This document shows positions 44,631 to 56,596 of a stretch of DNA of 64,000 nucleotides, piece after piece. Each line of letters begins with the position of its first letter. The stretch's first letter is position 1. A model generated the notes under the pieces. It had not been told where the DNA came from and did no database searches. It was given only the letters and a program-made list of their open reading frames with translations. The translations under genes and the position numbers were made by a program. Where the stretch lies: positions 16,958,853 to 17,022,852 of the forward strand of contig CM042087.1 of NCBI GenBank assembly GCA_023512835.1. Reading direction: 5' to 3'. This stretch comes from Taxillus chinensis. Taxonomy: Eukaryota; Streptophyta; Magnoliopsida; Santalales; Loranthaceae.

Positions 44631-45068
44631 CACACTGGCTACAACAACAAACAACAAACAATCAATACTAGCACTGCTAGCACAAACAGCCATCAAAGGC
44701 ACAACCGACTTGTAGGTTCTCACCACACGACCCGTAGGTCCATACCATGCATATAGCATCGTGTCCCCCATCAGGGTACACCACAATCAAGTCCTGGCTC
44801 TCACGGCCACGTGCCATCCTGCCACCACATACAAGCACATCACACACAAAGACAAGCTAGTGCCCTATATGCACACAATCATACCACTAGCAATGCACCC
44901 CATCCCCATGTATGCTCCTAGGATGATTTAACTGACACCAAAATAACCTAGAATACATGTAAGGACTGCGTTGATCAGGCGCCCTCCCTACAGTTTTCCA
45001 AGTCACATGGAATCAATTAACCACCCCTCACTAACCTAGGTCCACTAGACCATGCTCTGATACCAACT
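44631..45068 (-). other. Leader and primer binding site of C
   Basis: Minus-strand TGGTATCAGAGC at 45065-45054, a perfect initiator-Met-type primer site three bases from the LTR. The rest, down to the gag ATG, is noncoding leader with no other clear feature. Confidence 0.85.
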
Positions 45069-47418
45069 TGTCACGCCCCCGAATTCCAGGGAACCCGGAA
45101 CCGGGTACATGACTTCCCCTTGCCCGCACCCGAAAGGTCAAGGGGTTGGTGACTAGCACCAATAGAGACTACACCGCGGGTGCTGTCTCAAATATGCAAT
45201 CCTGTACAGTCATACATCAAGGGTAATCCTGTACTTTCCCATATATCATCATGCATACAAAGAGTCAAAGAGTCATACAGACATCACATCATACAGTATG
45301 CAAATACAACTTGTCCACGGACCCATGTCCGGGATATCACATAAAACAATACGAAATATAAGCAGTATCATACATCGGAGTAGTGGGCGTCCTCCTGGAA
45401 GAAAGTCCTCCACTAGTCTCGGGTCACACCTGAAAAGGGTAAGCAACAAGTAGGGGTGAGCGACAAGCTCGTTAGAGTGACCCTAACACTCCACATCATG
45501 CAACACGGATAAGTCTATACTATATGCTCGGTGTACTCGTGCACCATGTAGTGTGCACAATCATCAGGACTCGGCCTGCAACAAACATCGGGACAACTTG
45601 TCCACGATCCTCCATGGGATCCCACCTGGAAGCACTCACCCTAGCTCCACGAGCTCAACGGCTCAACTCAGGCCTTAGCTTTGTCCACGCGCAATATAGC
45701 CCGGCCACAAGTCCCCACACAGCCCTGCCATCGGTTCATATGCCTCACGTCAACTACATAGCACCATCGGTGCATCACGGTGAGAACCCAAACAAGTCAC
45801 GGAGTCCATGCCCCAATACCTCACAACAACATACTAACATTAGTATGGCATGTGATTCTCAACATTTCCTTTAATTGTAGCGAGCTTCACAAGTAAATCC
45901 TCAACCCTTGATTTATGAAGGAAGTACTCATAGCAGACTATTTTCTTGAAATTAAAAGTCCCGGCATTGGGTTCCCTTATCACAAATAAGATAATCTGAT
46001 TTTTGGGGATTTTTCCGAGATGTCTAACCCCACTTTCCAAAAATTCACCACTACGAACTTTTGGGTTTTTCCGAGATTTTACACTAAAACCCAATTTTCA
46101 CATTTTGAAATAGTGGGAATTAATTTTTCTAGTATTTTTCTTTGAATCCAAATGGGGGTATTTCGTTATTTACATTGTAACTTATGTATAATACTTAGGC
46201 ATAATGGTTTACAATGTAAATGTCCAGCGGCGATGCGGTTACCGCAATGAACACTTGTTTCACTCCTACTGGATTTGATGCTTCGGACTAATGCTACGGA
46301 TCAATGCTTCACCTGCTACGGATTTGATGTTCGGACTGACGATTACTCCGGACTCACTGATCCGACTAACTACTCCGACTAACTCCTCCCGGACTAGCTA
46401 CTCCTGGACTACTGATCCGGACTAACTCCTCCGGACTATTGATCCCAAAAACACTATTCACTTAGTCCCAGAAAACACTATTCACTTAGTTCGAAAACAC
46501 TATTCACTTAGCCTTGGAAAAACACTGTTCACTTAGCCCGGAAAAACACTATTCACTTAGCCCGGGAAAACACTGTTCACTTAGTCCCGGAAACACTATT
46601 CACTTAGCCTGGAAAAACACTTGATTCACTTAGCCTTAAAAAACACTGTTCATCGTCGCTTTTGCCAATTTTCTCACTAGAACGGCAACCCAAAGAACCC
46701 CAAACACTCATAAACACATTTATTTTGATATACACCCCATTACACGTCTTAAATAACTCTAAATTTCATGTAATCAACAGAAATACCTCTTTTATGCATT
46801 TAAATCACAAGATTCAACCAAAATTGGGTTTCCCCAAATCTTAAGGTTCACCCCCAAATTCCATGATTTCACCCAAATTAAGCATGCTAAGCCTACTATG
46901 AATCATATAAGGAGTTAGAATCACCTACCTGGAAGATTCTTTGCGATCCACGAGCTCCAATCGCCCCAAAATCACCAAGAAAGCTCTTCACGCTCTTCAC
47001 CTTCTCTCTCTCTCTCTTGCTCAAACACGCACGCACCAATAATTGGAAATTAAAGAGATAAGGCAGTTCTTAATTATATATATACCGTTGCCAATAATTG
47101 GCCTCCTAGCAATAATTGACCCGAACGCAATAATTGACCTCCCGAGGTCACGAACTCCAAATTGAGTCAAATTATCACAAAACGCTCGAAATAACGAGCA
47201 CAACATTGTTCAGATATTATCACACTCAAATGACTGCTCAAACGCAAAGTCAACCAATAAACCCCAAAAAGTCAACAATCGGGTCAAACGGGGCCCCGAC
47301 TCGAAATCGGGCCCAAGTACAGTCAAAATGCTCGCATCGACGGCTACACTACCGTCCAGATAGTTACATTCCCATAGAATGACTATCTCTCAAAACTACC
47401 CAAATACGAGTCTTTACA
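45069..47418 (-). repeat. 5' LTR of element C
   Basis: 2350 bp, same ends as the left LTR. Outside the repeat arrays the two LTRs agree closely; differences cluster in the TCCGGACTAAC and AACACTATTCACTTAG arrays (46281-46651) and in a few small indels near 45200-45380. Confidence 0.92.
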
Positions 47419-47741
47419 GTTTTATCCTTGGTGAGAACTTAAAGGGAAACTAGGTGCTATTTTATCATGGAATACTTGTTGATATCTGAATTTTCAGTGC
47501 TGAAATTGCATGGTTGTTGGACTTAGGAATATGGATATGAATGAACTAAGCTATGACTCATTTTGGTTGCTTAAATTCCCATTTCATCATGATAGAGTGC
47601 ATGCTTAGGAAACCATAATTCTCTTTGATTGTTATTTTATTTTTCTTCCAGTTTGACTGAGTGTTTATTTTATTTCTGCATGCTTGTATTTTTTTTATTT
47701 TTTTTGCTTGAGGACAAGCAATGATTCAAGTGTGGTGTATT
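47419..47741 (+). other. 3' untranslated region of A, end, with purine tract
   Basis: Resumes A after C; first five bases are the TSD GTTTT. Ends with GAGGACAAGCAATGATTCAA and then GTGTGGTGTATT next to the 3' LTR, the same tract as in B (27390-27422). Confidence 0.8.
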
Positions 47742-49292
47742 TGATAACGTGCATTTATGCCGTTATTCTATTGCCTATTTAGGGGTGTTTAAGAGCATGA
47801 TTAGAGCCTTATTATATCATATTTCATTTATATTTGCTCTAACCCCTAGGAAGATGCTATTTGCATATGCATGTGCTTTTAGGTTGTTTTGTCGGGTTTT
47901 GAGATTAATTTTGACCAAGTAGATGGCCTCAAATTAATTGGCGTGCGAACTAAAGTTTCTGAATGATGTCCTCTACCTTCCATAGAATTTTCAGAGCCAA
48001 AGGCCTTGAACGCCAATTGGACCGTTGGCGTGCAAGCATATTATTGCATAGGAAGCTTGAGGAAGAATTTCACCTAATTTGAGCCGCACGCCAATTGGGA
48101 ATATGATGTTCAAATTGACGTGCGGCCATATTTTTGCACCGATTCAGTCGTTTTGTTATGCTGATCATTCTTTCCTAAAGGACCTTGTTCATATTGTGCT
48201 TAGATTGAGAGATTTTAATATTGGAAGTGTCACTTATCAAAACTACGTCGTTTTGATAAGTTGTGACAGATGGGCTAGGGCACACTTTATAATACAACAT
48301 TCAGGCCCATCCAGCAGATATATAAGGAGGTCTACACGTCCTTGGAAGAGAGGCTTCACAACACGTTGGAGGGCTTCACAACACGTTGGAGAGGCTTCAC
48401 AACACGTTGGAGGGCTTCACAACACGTTAGAGGCTTCACATTTTTGGAGATTTTTGCAGGGTTTCAAGTTTTTGAAGGAAACCTAGGGAGCAGCCGTGAT
48501 TTTGGAAACTTGGATTGAAGCTTTGCTGCGTGGGTGATTAGAAGAAGATGTTGAGTTTTTCCTTTTAGTGTTTGCTTGTAATCATGCGTGAGTAGTCTTT
48601 TAATCTAGGGGAGCAATGTGTAGCCCCTGTTGCCGTGTTTGAATTTATGGATATTGGGTTTGGATGATTGAGTTTTACATGTTTTATGAATCTGTTTCTT
48701 ATTCTTCATCTCTAGGAAGTATACACCTAGGATTCTTAGCCCTAGTCTCAGGCAGATTGAGATTCATAACTTATTTGTAATTGATGTGATCATTATCCTT
48801 TTACAAGTATGATTTATTGGCTTTGCATGTTTATGTTTTGATGACCATTCAGGCATATAACACTTAAAAGGATCGACAATGACCATTATAGTACTTTGGC
48901 TCATGTTTAGCATGTTTTCAATGAAACAATCTCAATAGTCACGATTCAAGTAGAGATAACATAGGGAGGTGAAATTGTGACCCTAGATGCCTTAATCCTT
49001 GATTTAAAACTCCAACGTTTTCTAGTTGTTTCCATTACAATTCAGATTTCAAGAGATATAATTTAAGTCTTTGAAGAGAACACAATTTATTTGCCAAGAC
49101 ATTATTTGAAGCAAGAATAATTTGGTAGTTTGGAGTTTAAAAGCTAGATAACCTGGTAATCTCTGTGAATCGACCCCTTTCTTACCGGATGTTCGTTTAG
49201 CATTAACAAAGGGAATTAATAATTTTTGGAGAAGGGATTTAAACAACATTAGTTTAACTCTTTTAGGTGACGCTATAAATCCACGTTCGTCA
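47742..49292 (+). repeat. 3' LTR of Athila A
   Basis: 1551 bp, TGATAACGTGCATTTATGCC to ...CCACGTTCGTCA. Pairs with 12241-13775. Has the CCAATTGG-type dyads (one arm eroded, CGCCAATTGGACCGTTGGCG near 48010), the TACGTC dyad (48233-48260) and TATATAA at 48319. Followed by AAAGATAAGG of copia, without a matching TSD. Confidence 0.9.
48352..48440. repeat. 20-bp minisatellite in 3' LTR of A
   Basis: Four copies of GGCTTCACAACACGTTGGAG or close variants, directly after the LTR TATA box. The 5' LTR has only two copies (12881-12919), so the array changed in one LTR after insertion. Confidence 0.8.
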
Positions 49293-50458
49293 AAGATAAG
49301 GTACCGTTGCATTTCAGAGATAGTGAAGCGGCAAATGCTAAGATAGAACTAAAAGCTGAACCTTTAGTCAACCTATCCTCTACATCCCATTGCAAGGGTA
49401 AGGGTGTAGTAATTCCAAAGACATACCCAAGTAGACATACTACTACGTTTGAGACTCGGTTCATCCAAGAAGGTTATTTCCTCCCAGCCCGAGTTTGTCC
49501 CTGGTGGCAGGGGTTAAAAACGGTCTAGGATATGTGAGAAAACCTAGGAAACCTCTTAACACTCTAGCAAAACCCTTCAGAGAGTGTTCAACTCAAACTC
49601 ACAAATGCCCCATCTCGTTATGAAGTTGGACACATTTCCTATCGGTGCAAATTCTATCCCGAGTATCTTAAGAATGAGGTTGTTAAAGAAATCAGGTTAG
49701 GCATCAATTAGTCAAACTTTTCAGAAAACTTGCACAAATACATTATCGATAGGAAGAAGAAAACAAGGCACACACAGTTACCTTACCAAAGAGCAAAACT
49801 CCTAAACCTGTGATGAAAACTCATCAATTCCGTGCCTAGTAAAGTCGCCAAGAGTAACCATAAGAAAGGAGAATCCACAAAGAGCCCGAAGAACACTCCT
49901 GCTAACATTGCTAACGATGAATCATCCAAATTAGCATGGAAAATTAAATCTGCTCCTTATTGGAAACCTAAATTGTCAACCTGTAGTTTCACTTACCCAA
50001 AGCCCAATCATCATTGGGCCCCAAGACTTAGTTAATTAATGTGCAGAACAGTACATGAAGTCGAAAGTAACCACCTTAAAACAAAAGATCAATTCCAGCC
50101 GTTAGTATCTTGACAAAGGCTTATTCTCATACATGATGATGATGCCTCTCTTTGAGTGAAGTAAAGGAGGTTGCAGCTTCATCTCACACATTCGGGGATA
50201 ACAAAAAGGGTAAGATTGTTGGTAAGGGAATTCTCTCCAATGGTTCCGTTTCAATTCAGAATGTGTCTTTGTTCAAGGTCTTAAACATAACTTGTTGAGC
50301 ATAAGTCAATTGTCGACAAAGGTTATGAAGTGTTGTTCACTAAGCACACCCGCACAACTTGTAGACCTCATCTCCAAGGAGGTAAAGCTGAATGGACAAA
50401 GATAAGGCAATGTCTATAAATTGGTCTTTGGTAATGCTCAATCCAATGAACTAATATG
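49293..50458 (+). pseudogene. Copia distal gag/protease region of element D
   Basis: Opens KDKVPLHFRDSEAANAKI, which lines up with KDKGIVASQDSEAAVADK at the end of the left copia piece, so both flanks of Athila A cover the same short gag segment. Then an unfamiliar gag stretch (SHCKGKGVVIPKTYPSRHTT), remains of a second zinc knuckle (EVGHISYRCKFYP, lacking the first Cys residues), a Lys/Pro-rich part, and in broken frames the end of a copia protease (FGDNKKGKIVGKGI, KVLKHNLLSISQLS). It ends SNELI at 50458, where Athila E is inserted. Several stops and frameshifts. Confidence 0.75.
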
Positions 50459-52004
50459 TGACCTAGGAGTTTTATATGTGGTATGTGCACGCAGAAGTGC
50501 ATTGGCCAAGTAATAAGTGGAGTATTGAAACCCCGATTATTGATCCCATAGGGAAGGAACTATTACCGAAAGATAGATGATCACTAAACTAATGATTTTG
50601 GTCCATGTCCGGAAAAATGATTTAAATTGTGCAAATAGTTTGAATTCGAACAAATAAAGCAAAAGTGAATAAATTAGATTGTTGGCAAGCAATTGGTATC
50701 GAGATTTCGTGATTAAGGATCTAGGGTCACAATGTTTACCACCCAATGGATTGTAATAATCTGGATTATAGCACTTGTTCTTGATTTAAGCTCTAATTCA
50801 TGTTCATGTTGATTATCTCCTGCTATCTTACATTTGGTCCATGCTAAGATAGATTTAAGGCTTTATCCCATTTGGCCCATGTGAATAAAAGTGATCAAGG
50901 TAGATAAACAATCTAATAGTTGTAAACTTGGTCCATCATACAACATTAAATCTAATTCACTAGTGTTCCACCTTAGACAAGGGCTAAGATTACCTAATCA
51001 TGCATAAATCAGGCATTTGCTTTCATACAAGTGAATTAAACAAGAACTGAATTTCATTTCATTGAACAAGCATAAACCATAAACCAAACTAATTACAACA
51101 TATTGGGGGCTTCATTGCTCCCCTAGACTAACAAAACTACCCCATAATCATAATGAAAGCAATAGAAATTACAAGGAAGAACATGATTACAGTACCGAGA
51201 CAATAAAGGAAGAACCCAAGATGAACTAGGACTCCGGCCTCCAAAGACTCCGGCGTCTGCTGCCCAAAATCGCTCCTCTCCAACTCCAGTGCCGCCAAAG
51301 GACAATCCGATCTTTCAGCAACGGCTATAGCTCTTCTTCATAACTCAGATCAGATTGTCTAACCAAGGATGATTTACAATACCTCCCAAGCCCCCTATTT
51401 ATAAGATTTAGTGGGCCAAATTAGGGTTACAAAAGGTGTGCCCTAATTATAAGTGTGGTCGCAGCCAAAACGACGTCGTTTTGGTTAGTGACACTATTTG
51501 ACGTTTTAGGCTCAATAAAACTCAAACTACACCAAATTTGAGACAAGTTCTTTAGATAAAAATGATGAAAACAACAAAACACATCAATTGGAGCTCAAAA
51601 CTGCCTGTACGCGAGAATGCACGTGAGAAGGTCCTTTTCGCGTGCAGCTCCAAATCAGCCCAAATTTGCTCCAAAGCTTCAGTATAACTTGTAGAAAGCA
51701 TCCATGCATCAAACTCCTTGCACGTGAGAAACACCTTTTCGCGTGCACCTTCATTTTGCTCTTATTTTGCTTCCATCTCCTCCTATTGCTTCCTCTTGAG
51801 TGTATAGAGTGAGCTAGCCAAGGTGTGTGGAAAAAAGTTGCTCCAAAACTTGCCAAAAACACTCAAAAAGTACAACTATACACCAAACAAGGTTTTCCTA
51901 GGGGTTAGAGCAAAAATATGCAAAATACCATGCAAATAGGCTCAAAACATACTCTAAAACACCCTAAATATGGCATAGGATAACAGCATAAATGCGCGTT
52001 ATCA
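50459..52004 (-). repeat. 3' LTR of Athila E
   Basis: 1546 bp; plus-strand ends TGACCTAGGAGTTTTATATG and ...AAATGCGCGTTATCA. Contains imperfect dyads GCACGTGAGAAGG...TTTTCGCGTGC (51619-51645) and GCACGTGAGAAACACC followed by TTTTCGCGTGC (51720-51747), a perfect ACGACGTCGT palindrome and a TATA box. Confidence 0.92.
51396..51484 (-). promoter_or_regulatory. LTR promoter of E: 20-bp palindrome and TATA box
   Basis: CCAAAACGACGTCGTTTTGG at 51465-51484 is a perfect palindrome. On the minus strand TATAAATA follows at 51403-51396, 61 bp downstream. Same layout as the dyad-TATA pairs in A and B. Confidence 0.75.
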
Positions 52005-53322
52005 AATTCCCCCACACTTGAACCTTTGCTTGTCCTCAAGCAAAAAGAAACAAACACACAGTCAAACTGGAAAGAAATAAAATAACAAACAAGAGAGGCA
52101 TGGTTTCCTAAGGCATACAACTCTATCATGATGAAGTAGACATTCCAGTAGCTAAAATGAATCACAAATTAATCTAAACATGCCCTTACTATCAAGTCTA
52201 ACAACCATGTAATATCATTACTAACAGTTTAGATAGAAGCAAACATGCAATGATAAAATGAAACTTAGCTTCCCCTGAAAGTCCTCACCAAGGTTAGAGC
52301 AGCCTCACTCAAATATATCTTTCTTTTCTCTCCTCTCATGCCTTACTATCAATGCCTAACAGCTAAGGAGGATGTATACAATCTACTCTCACACTCGCTA
52401 CTAGCTATTGATTATGTTTTTGCCAAGTAAATATGAGAGATCCCCATTGTGCTCGTCAAGGAAAACACACCCTCTATTCTACTTTTTGCAACTCACACAC
52501 TATTCTAACTCAATAACTCACACTCCACACTGGAGCTAGTAACTTAGGCTCAACACTCAATAAAAACCACTCAGTCTATGTGGCCGTACACTGAACTAAA
52601 ACAACAAGCCATTGTAAAAAAAAATTCACACTTTTTTTATAATAACCTTACAAGGTTGCATTTTATGCTCTCCCTTGATAGATTATTCACTCTGCTATTG
52701 TCCTCACATAACCCTTTTATTACACATAAACATCAATAGGGTTGTTGGTTTTTTGTTTTTTTTTTGTTTTTTAAACAAGAACGATACTCAACAGCACAAA
52801 CTGAAATACTTGAATCACTAACACCACACACCAAACACTGAGCCACTAACAGGTACTTCTTATGCCTAATTAACTCCAACCATTAAATAGCTAGTATTGA
52901 ATATTAAGAGCAAATTGGTAACCCAATAACCCATAAAATACACTCAAAGGCAAGATAATGGTGCTCTCAAAAAGTATATGTCTATTCTACACTCAACTTC
53001 AAGGTTTACAAAGCTCCTCCTAACATAACATGCTCAGCTTACTATTCAAGTGTCAGCTCTAAAATCATGGTGATATCATATAAGAAGTAAAGACATGCTC
53101 AACTAACTTATAACACACCTTGACTACTGAAACATCTTTATCACAACCGGATATGAAGGTGGTCAACATAGTCAACCAGAATTACATACCCTTGTAGCCA
53201 TACACCTCACAGGCAAAACATACATTCATAGCAAAAACATAAAAACAAATCATGCATGCAACCACACAAGCAACCAGTTTGAGGGAGACCTCAGAGCATG
53301 GGAAAAGGAAAAAGGAAGACCG
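52005..53322 (-). other. 3' untranslated region and purine tract of E
   Basis: No gene. Next to the LTR, minus-strand AAGTGTGGGGGAATT preceded by GAGGACAAGCAAAGGTTC is a clear purine tract, stronger than in A and B. The rest is AT-rich with poly-A/T runs (52615-52640, 52745-52775), resembling the 3' untranslated regions of A and B in short words only (e.g. CTCTCCCTTGATAGATTATT at 52670, inverted in B near 26735). Confidence 0.75.
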
Positions 53323-55600
53323 TTACCGGTTGGTGGGTACGCTGTAGTAGAAGATAACATGGGCCACCATTCTCCTAAGGCACGCTACAAAGTCAGCAGA
53401 TGTTTCTCTTGTGAGCGCCCAAGTATCCTTATGCTGCAACAAAGCTATCAAATAATAGCACACAAAAATCCCACAACTGAATTGATCAGGCTGTTGGGGA
53501 AGCTCCATTTCATTGAAGTGTACAAGAGGAAACTTGGATTTCAACAGCCCTTCTTTTCTGAGTGCGGCTTTGATTTTTTTCAAGAAACCATGGATGATCT
53601 TCTTCTTTCGTGTGGAAAACACATGGGCTTGGCTTGGGTCATAGAGGACTGCATGGCCCATACTCAGGTCCAACTGTAAGAGTACGAAGTGTGGATCAAG
53701 GAGGACCGGTACAAGAACCTCATGGACCTGGTGCCAAGAGCTATGTCCTTCTGTTGCGTCATTCATCCGCCGGCGGAAAATGTGCTCCTCTAAAGGCTAC
53801 TCATATATCTCGCACAACATGATGGAGGTGGACTGAGTGCCTCCACCACGTGTCGCATCGTACGGCAGATAAGTACTCATCAGCTAGGATACGCTACAAA
53901 TAGGATGACATGAAGACTTCAGAATCACGCGTAAAGCGTGCTTGCAAGGTGTCTCCGTGAGTAAACTGCTGAAAAGCAGTTGTGGCATCAACAGTGGAGA
54001 GGGCCGGATTGAGATGAATGTAGATGGGCTCCCCGAGGTTGTCTTCCTAGGGAGCTTCTGATGAAGCGCCGGACCACCATTGCAACGGCTGGATTAAGGG
54101 AACAAGGGCCTGTGAAGAGTTGGGCCCTGCTGGTGGTGTAAAATAAACAGGAGCTACTGGAGGAGAAGGTGGAGCTGTGTAGGGCTCTGCCTCTTGTGGA
54201 TACTGTGGATACTCCGGTGTCTCTTCACTATGTGCAGCGGGCTACTGTACCGGAGGTGACGGTGCGTCAAATGGATCCACTAGAGGAGGTGTAGGAGTTT
54301 TCTTCTTCTTCTTCCCCAGGGCCTTCCAGATCTTGCCGAGCAGACCTTTGACTTCCTTCTGCTCCTTGAGGATGAGAGTTTGATTTTTCTTCAGCAGCCC
54401 GATCTCCTGAGCAGTCTCCGCCTGTGCCTCTTGTAGTTGAGCAGTTTGCCTCCATAAATCTTCATAAGAAGCAGCAGGAGTTGGCTCCGGGGCTTCCCAG
54501 GGTCGGGCCGATGGACGAGAGGTTGCTTGTTGGTCATGAGAGATGTACTCGAGCAACTCCTCTAGCTGAAGTCTTGTGTTGTGGCCATTAGTGAAGGCCC
54601 AGTTAAGAACGTTAGCTTCACTGATAACTTGGCCACTGACGCCTTGGAAGAAGTTGTAGACTTCCTCCTTATGAACGTTGAACTACATGTACATAGCAGT
54701 CAACTGGAAGATGTGCTGTCGACGGGCGTTCATGGGAGTAGAGGTGTCCCTAAACTGCTCAGTGGGTTGCTCTATATGCACGCTGTGACGTGAAGGCTGT
54801 GGAGCGACGTGGATACTATCTCCCCATTTGCCTTTGTAGCTAACTCCTAAGGCACCCTCTGGATGGAGAACTCGTAACCGCAGGTTATCTTGGAAACCAG
54901 TGGGGACTACTTGAGCACAAAGATGACCATATTGATATTGCAGAAGCATGCTAAGTAGTCGACCATATAAGCATTTGTGAATGTCCCGTTTCCACAATTT
55001 AAAATTTTCAGCAGCCCAATCGATGTGTAACTGACGATCTATGCAAAACATAAACTCCAAATGGGACTTAGGGACTGAGTCTACGCCACTAGGCTGTAAC
55101 AGTAAGCACCTCCCTACCAAATTAGCAAGGCAACGGTATTTCCCATGAAATCCGTTTTTAGTAAATTATCGACGTCTCCCAAATTCTTTATTATACTGTA
55201 AAGCTCTACCATAATCTCCTAAGTTCAAGTCAGGTATTTCATGCATGGGATTTGGCAGATCAAAGCAGTCTCTCAACATAGCAGGGGAAATAGAAATTAA
55301 TACACCTTGAACTTCCCCAATTATCTCATCATCTTCCTCATTAACACAGACTGAATTGTAAAAGTCTAACATGGCAGGATAGTATAGATCATTGCGAGCG
55401 CATACTAACCTTTTCAGCCCCAAAGCTTGCTGCTTGGTCATAACTTCTTCAGTCCAGTCAAGCGTGGAGGACTCCAGGATCTCCCAATCAAACACATTCC
55501 CCACAAAGATCGTGTCGGCTTCTCTCAGTGCCGAAGGCATAGAGGTGGCAGAGGCTTCAGGGCTGCCTTCTCCTTGGTGGGCTCTCCTTGTGCGCACCAT
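53323..55600 (-). pseudogene. ORF3 of E: transposon-like domain plus Ulp1-like protease
   Basis: About 759 codon-lengths on the minus strand, from ATG 55600 (MVRTRRAHQGEGSPEASATS). N-terminal domain open for 144 codons (MLDFYNSVCVNEEDDEIIGE, GVLISISPAMLRDCFDLPNP), then a TAA at 55168-55166 where B has CAG. It continues GRCLLLQPSGVDSVPKSHLE and FCIDRQLHIDWAAENFKLW. A coiled-coil (EEDLWRQ-like, QEAQAETAQEIGLLKKNQ) and basic/Pro-rich linker follow, then a degraded part (54240-53770). The Ulp1-like end (53766-53323) is intact: His in DPHFVLLQ, Asp in AVLYDPSQ, Gln and Cys in QQPDQFSCGIF. Divergent from A and B, yet the catalytic set is kept. Confidence 0.82.
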
Positions 55601-55686
55601 AACTTCTAACTCAGAAAGGGATTTGCTCTTAACAGGAAGGAAGAGGAGAGTATGAGTTGTGATTTTGTAAGCTTGGAGCTCCTCCC

Positions 55687-55694
55687 TATTTATA
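55687..55694 (-). promoter_or_regulatory. TATA box upstream of ORF3 of E
   Basis: Minus-strand TATAAATA in GCACTATAAATAGGGAGG, 87 bp before the ORF3 ATG at 55600. Nearly the same words surround the LTR TATA box (CTTATAAATAGGGGG at 51405-51391). Inferred internal promoter. Confidence 0.62.
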
Positions 55695-56596
55695 GTGCTT
55701 CACCACAAGGGTAAAAGACCAAAATGACCCTCTTAAAGTGCTCTATTATTTTCACGGTCAGAGCAAAGAAGACTCTAGATATTGCCAGCTAGCTTTCACC
55801 CAAATTCTAGCTTGATTGGCTTCTATTTTGGCTGCACGCGAAAACACGTTTTTCACGGGCAGGGCTTAGAAGACTCTAGACGTCGCCAGCTGTCGTCCAC
55901 CAAAATTTGAAAGTGAAAGGACGTCTCTACCCATGTGCACGTGAAAAGGATTTTCGTGGGTAGGTCGCGCAAGCTTCTGGAGGATGTCAGCTATCTCCCT
56001 GAAAAATTTCAACTTGAAATGACCTTTATAGCCTTGTGCATGCGAAAAGGCTTTTCGTGGGCAGGCCCTTTTTCGTCCAAACTTCACTAGTAGGTCACAA
56101 ATGAACAGTATATCATGTCTACGTGTGCACATGAAAAGATGCTTTTAGCGGGCAAGCCTTTTTCACCTCAAATGCCCTCCAAATGAGCTGAAATTTAACA
56201 GGCTAGCAGCCCATCTCCCAAGGACCAAAACGTGTCACTTATTTAGCCACAAATCCCATCTCAATTTCCATAAATGCATCTCCTCTCTGTGGCATTGGAA
56301 TATAGTGGGCCCCTCTGGTTTAGGTCAATTGGGCTTCGGCTTGGGCCTTAAAAAAGTTGTCTAAAGTTCTTATAAAAGGCACAAGTGAAGTTAATGAAGA
56401 TAGCCACTAAAAACACACCTTAGCCCATTACTACAAAATAAAAATTAGAAAACAAAACAAAAACACTCCTGCAAAAGAAAGGTTAAAGCAAAATAAAATA
56501 AAATACGAAAAATAAAAATTAAAAGGGAAAGAATTCACCATGGGTTGCCTCCCATGAAGTGCTGAGTTAAGGTCTTTAGCTGGACCATCCTGGTCG
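55695..56596 (-). other. Pol-ORF3 spacer of E with AAAA/TTTT dyads
   Basis: Noncoding. Four dyads: GCACGCGAAAACACG...CACGGGC (55833-55860), GCACGTGAAAAGG...TTTTCGTGGG (55937-55960), GCATGCGAAAAGGCTTTTCG (56038-56057) and GCACATGAAAAG...TTTTAGCGGGC (56127-56151). The AAAA/TTTT inner arms match those of E's LTR (51619-51747), not those of A or B. Confidence 0.75.

Larger units (their letters stand above)
37131..47418 (-). mobile_element. Tekay/Del-type chromovirus element C (TSD GTTTT)
   Basis: Complete 10,288-bp minus-strand insertion in A's 3' untranslated region, with TSD GTTTT at 37126-37130 and 47419-47423. LTRs 37131-39591 (3' LTR) and 45069-47418 (5' LTR). From the right: LTR, initiator-Met primer site (45054-45065), leader, gag with zinc knuckle, protease, RT, RNase H, integrase with chromodomain, purine tract, LTR. 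The chromodomain and primer type indicate a chromovirus, probably Tekay/Del. Each domain has frameshifts or stops. Confidence 0.93.
12241..49292 (+). mobile_element. Athila-type gypsy element A (holds B and C)
   Basis: Plus-strand Athila-lineage element in a copia gag. Parts in order: 5' LTR 12241-13775, primer site 13779, gag 13974-15663, [B inserted], protease 28936-29599, RT to integrase 29600-32670, spacer, ORF3 33498-35769, 3' untranslated region [C inserted at 37131-47418], purine tract and 3' LTR 47742-49292. Without B and C it would be about 13.5 kb. The two LTRs are clearly the same subfamily. No 5-bp TSD is found: GTTGC precedes the 5' LTR and AAGAT follows the 3' LTR, while the flanking copia sequence is partly repeated on both sides. 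Confidence 0.9.

Noticed and set aside
39698..44756. Many plus-strand ORFs of 60-142 codons across this span
   Set aside because: They are antisense shadows of the minus-strand gag-pol of element C, which has GC-rich codons and so few antisense stops.
49832..50035. Independent small Lys/Pro-rich gene
   Set aside because: It lies in the distal gag/protease part of copia D and ends at a frame break; no separate start signals.
53323..55600. ORF3 as a retroviral-type envelope
   Set aside because: No signal peptide, transmembrane segment or glycoprotein-like Cys pattern is visible; the end is protease-like.
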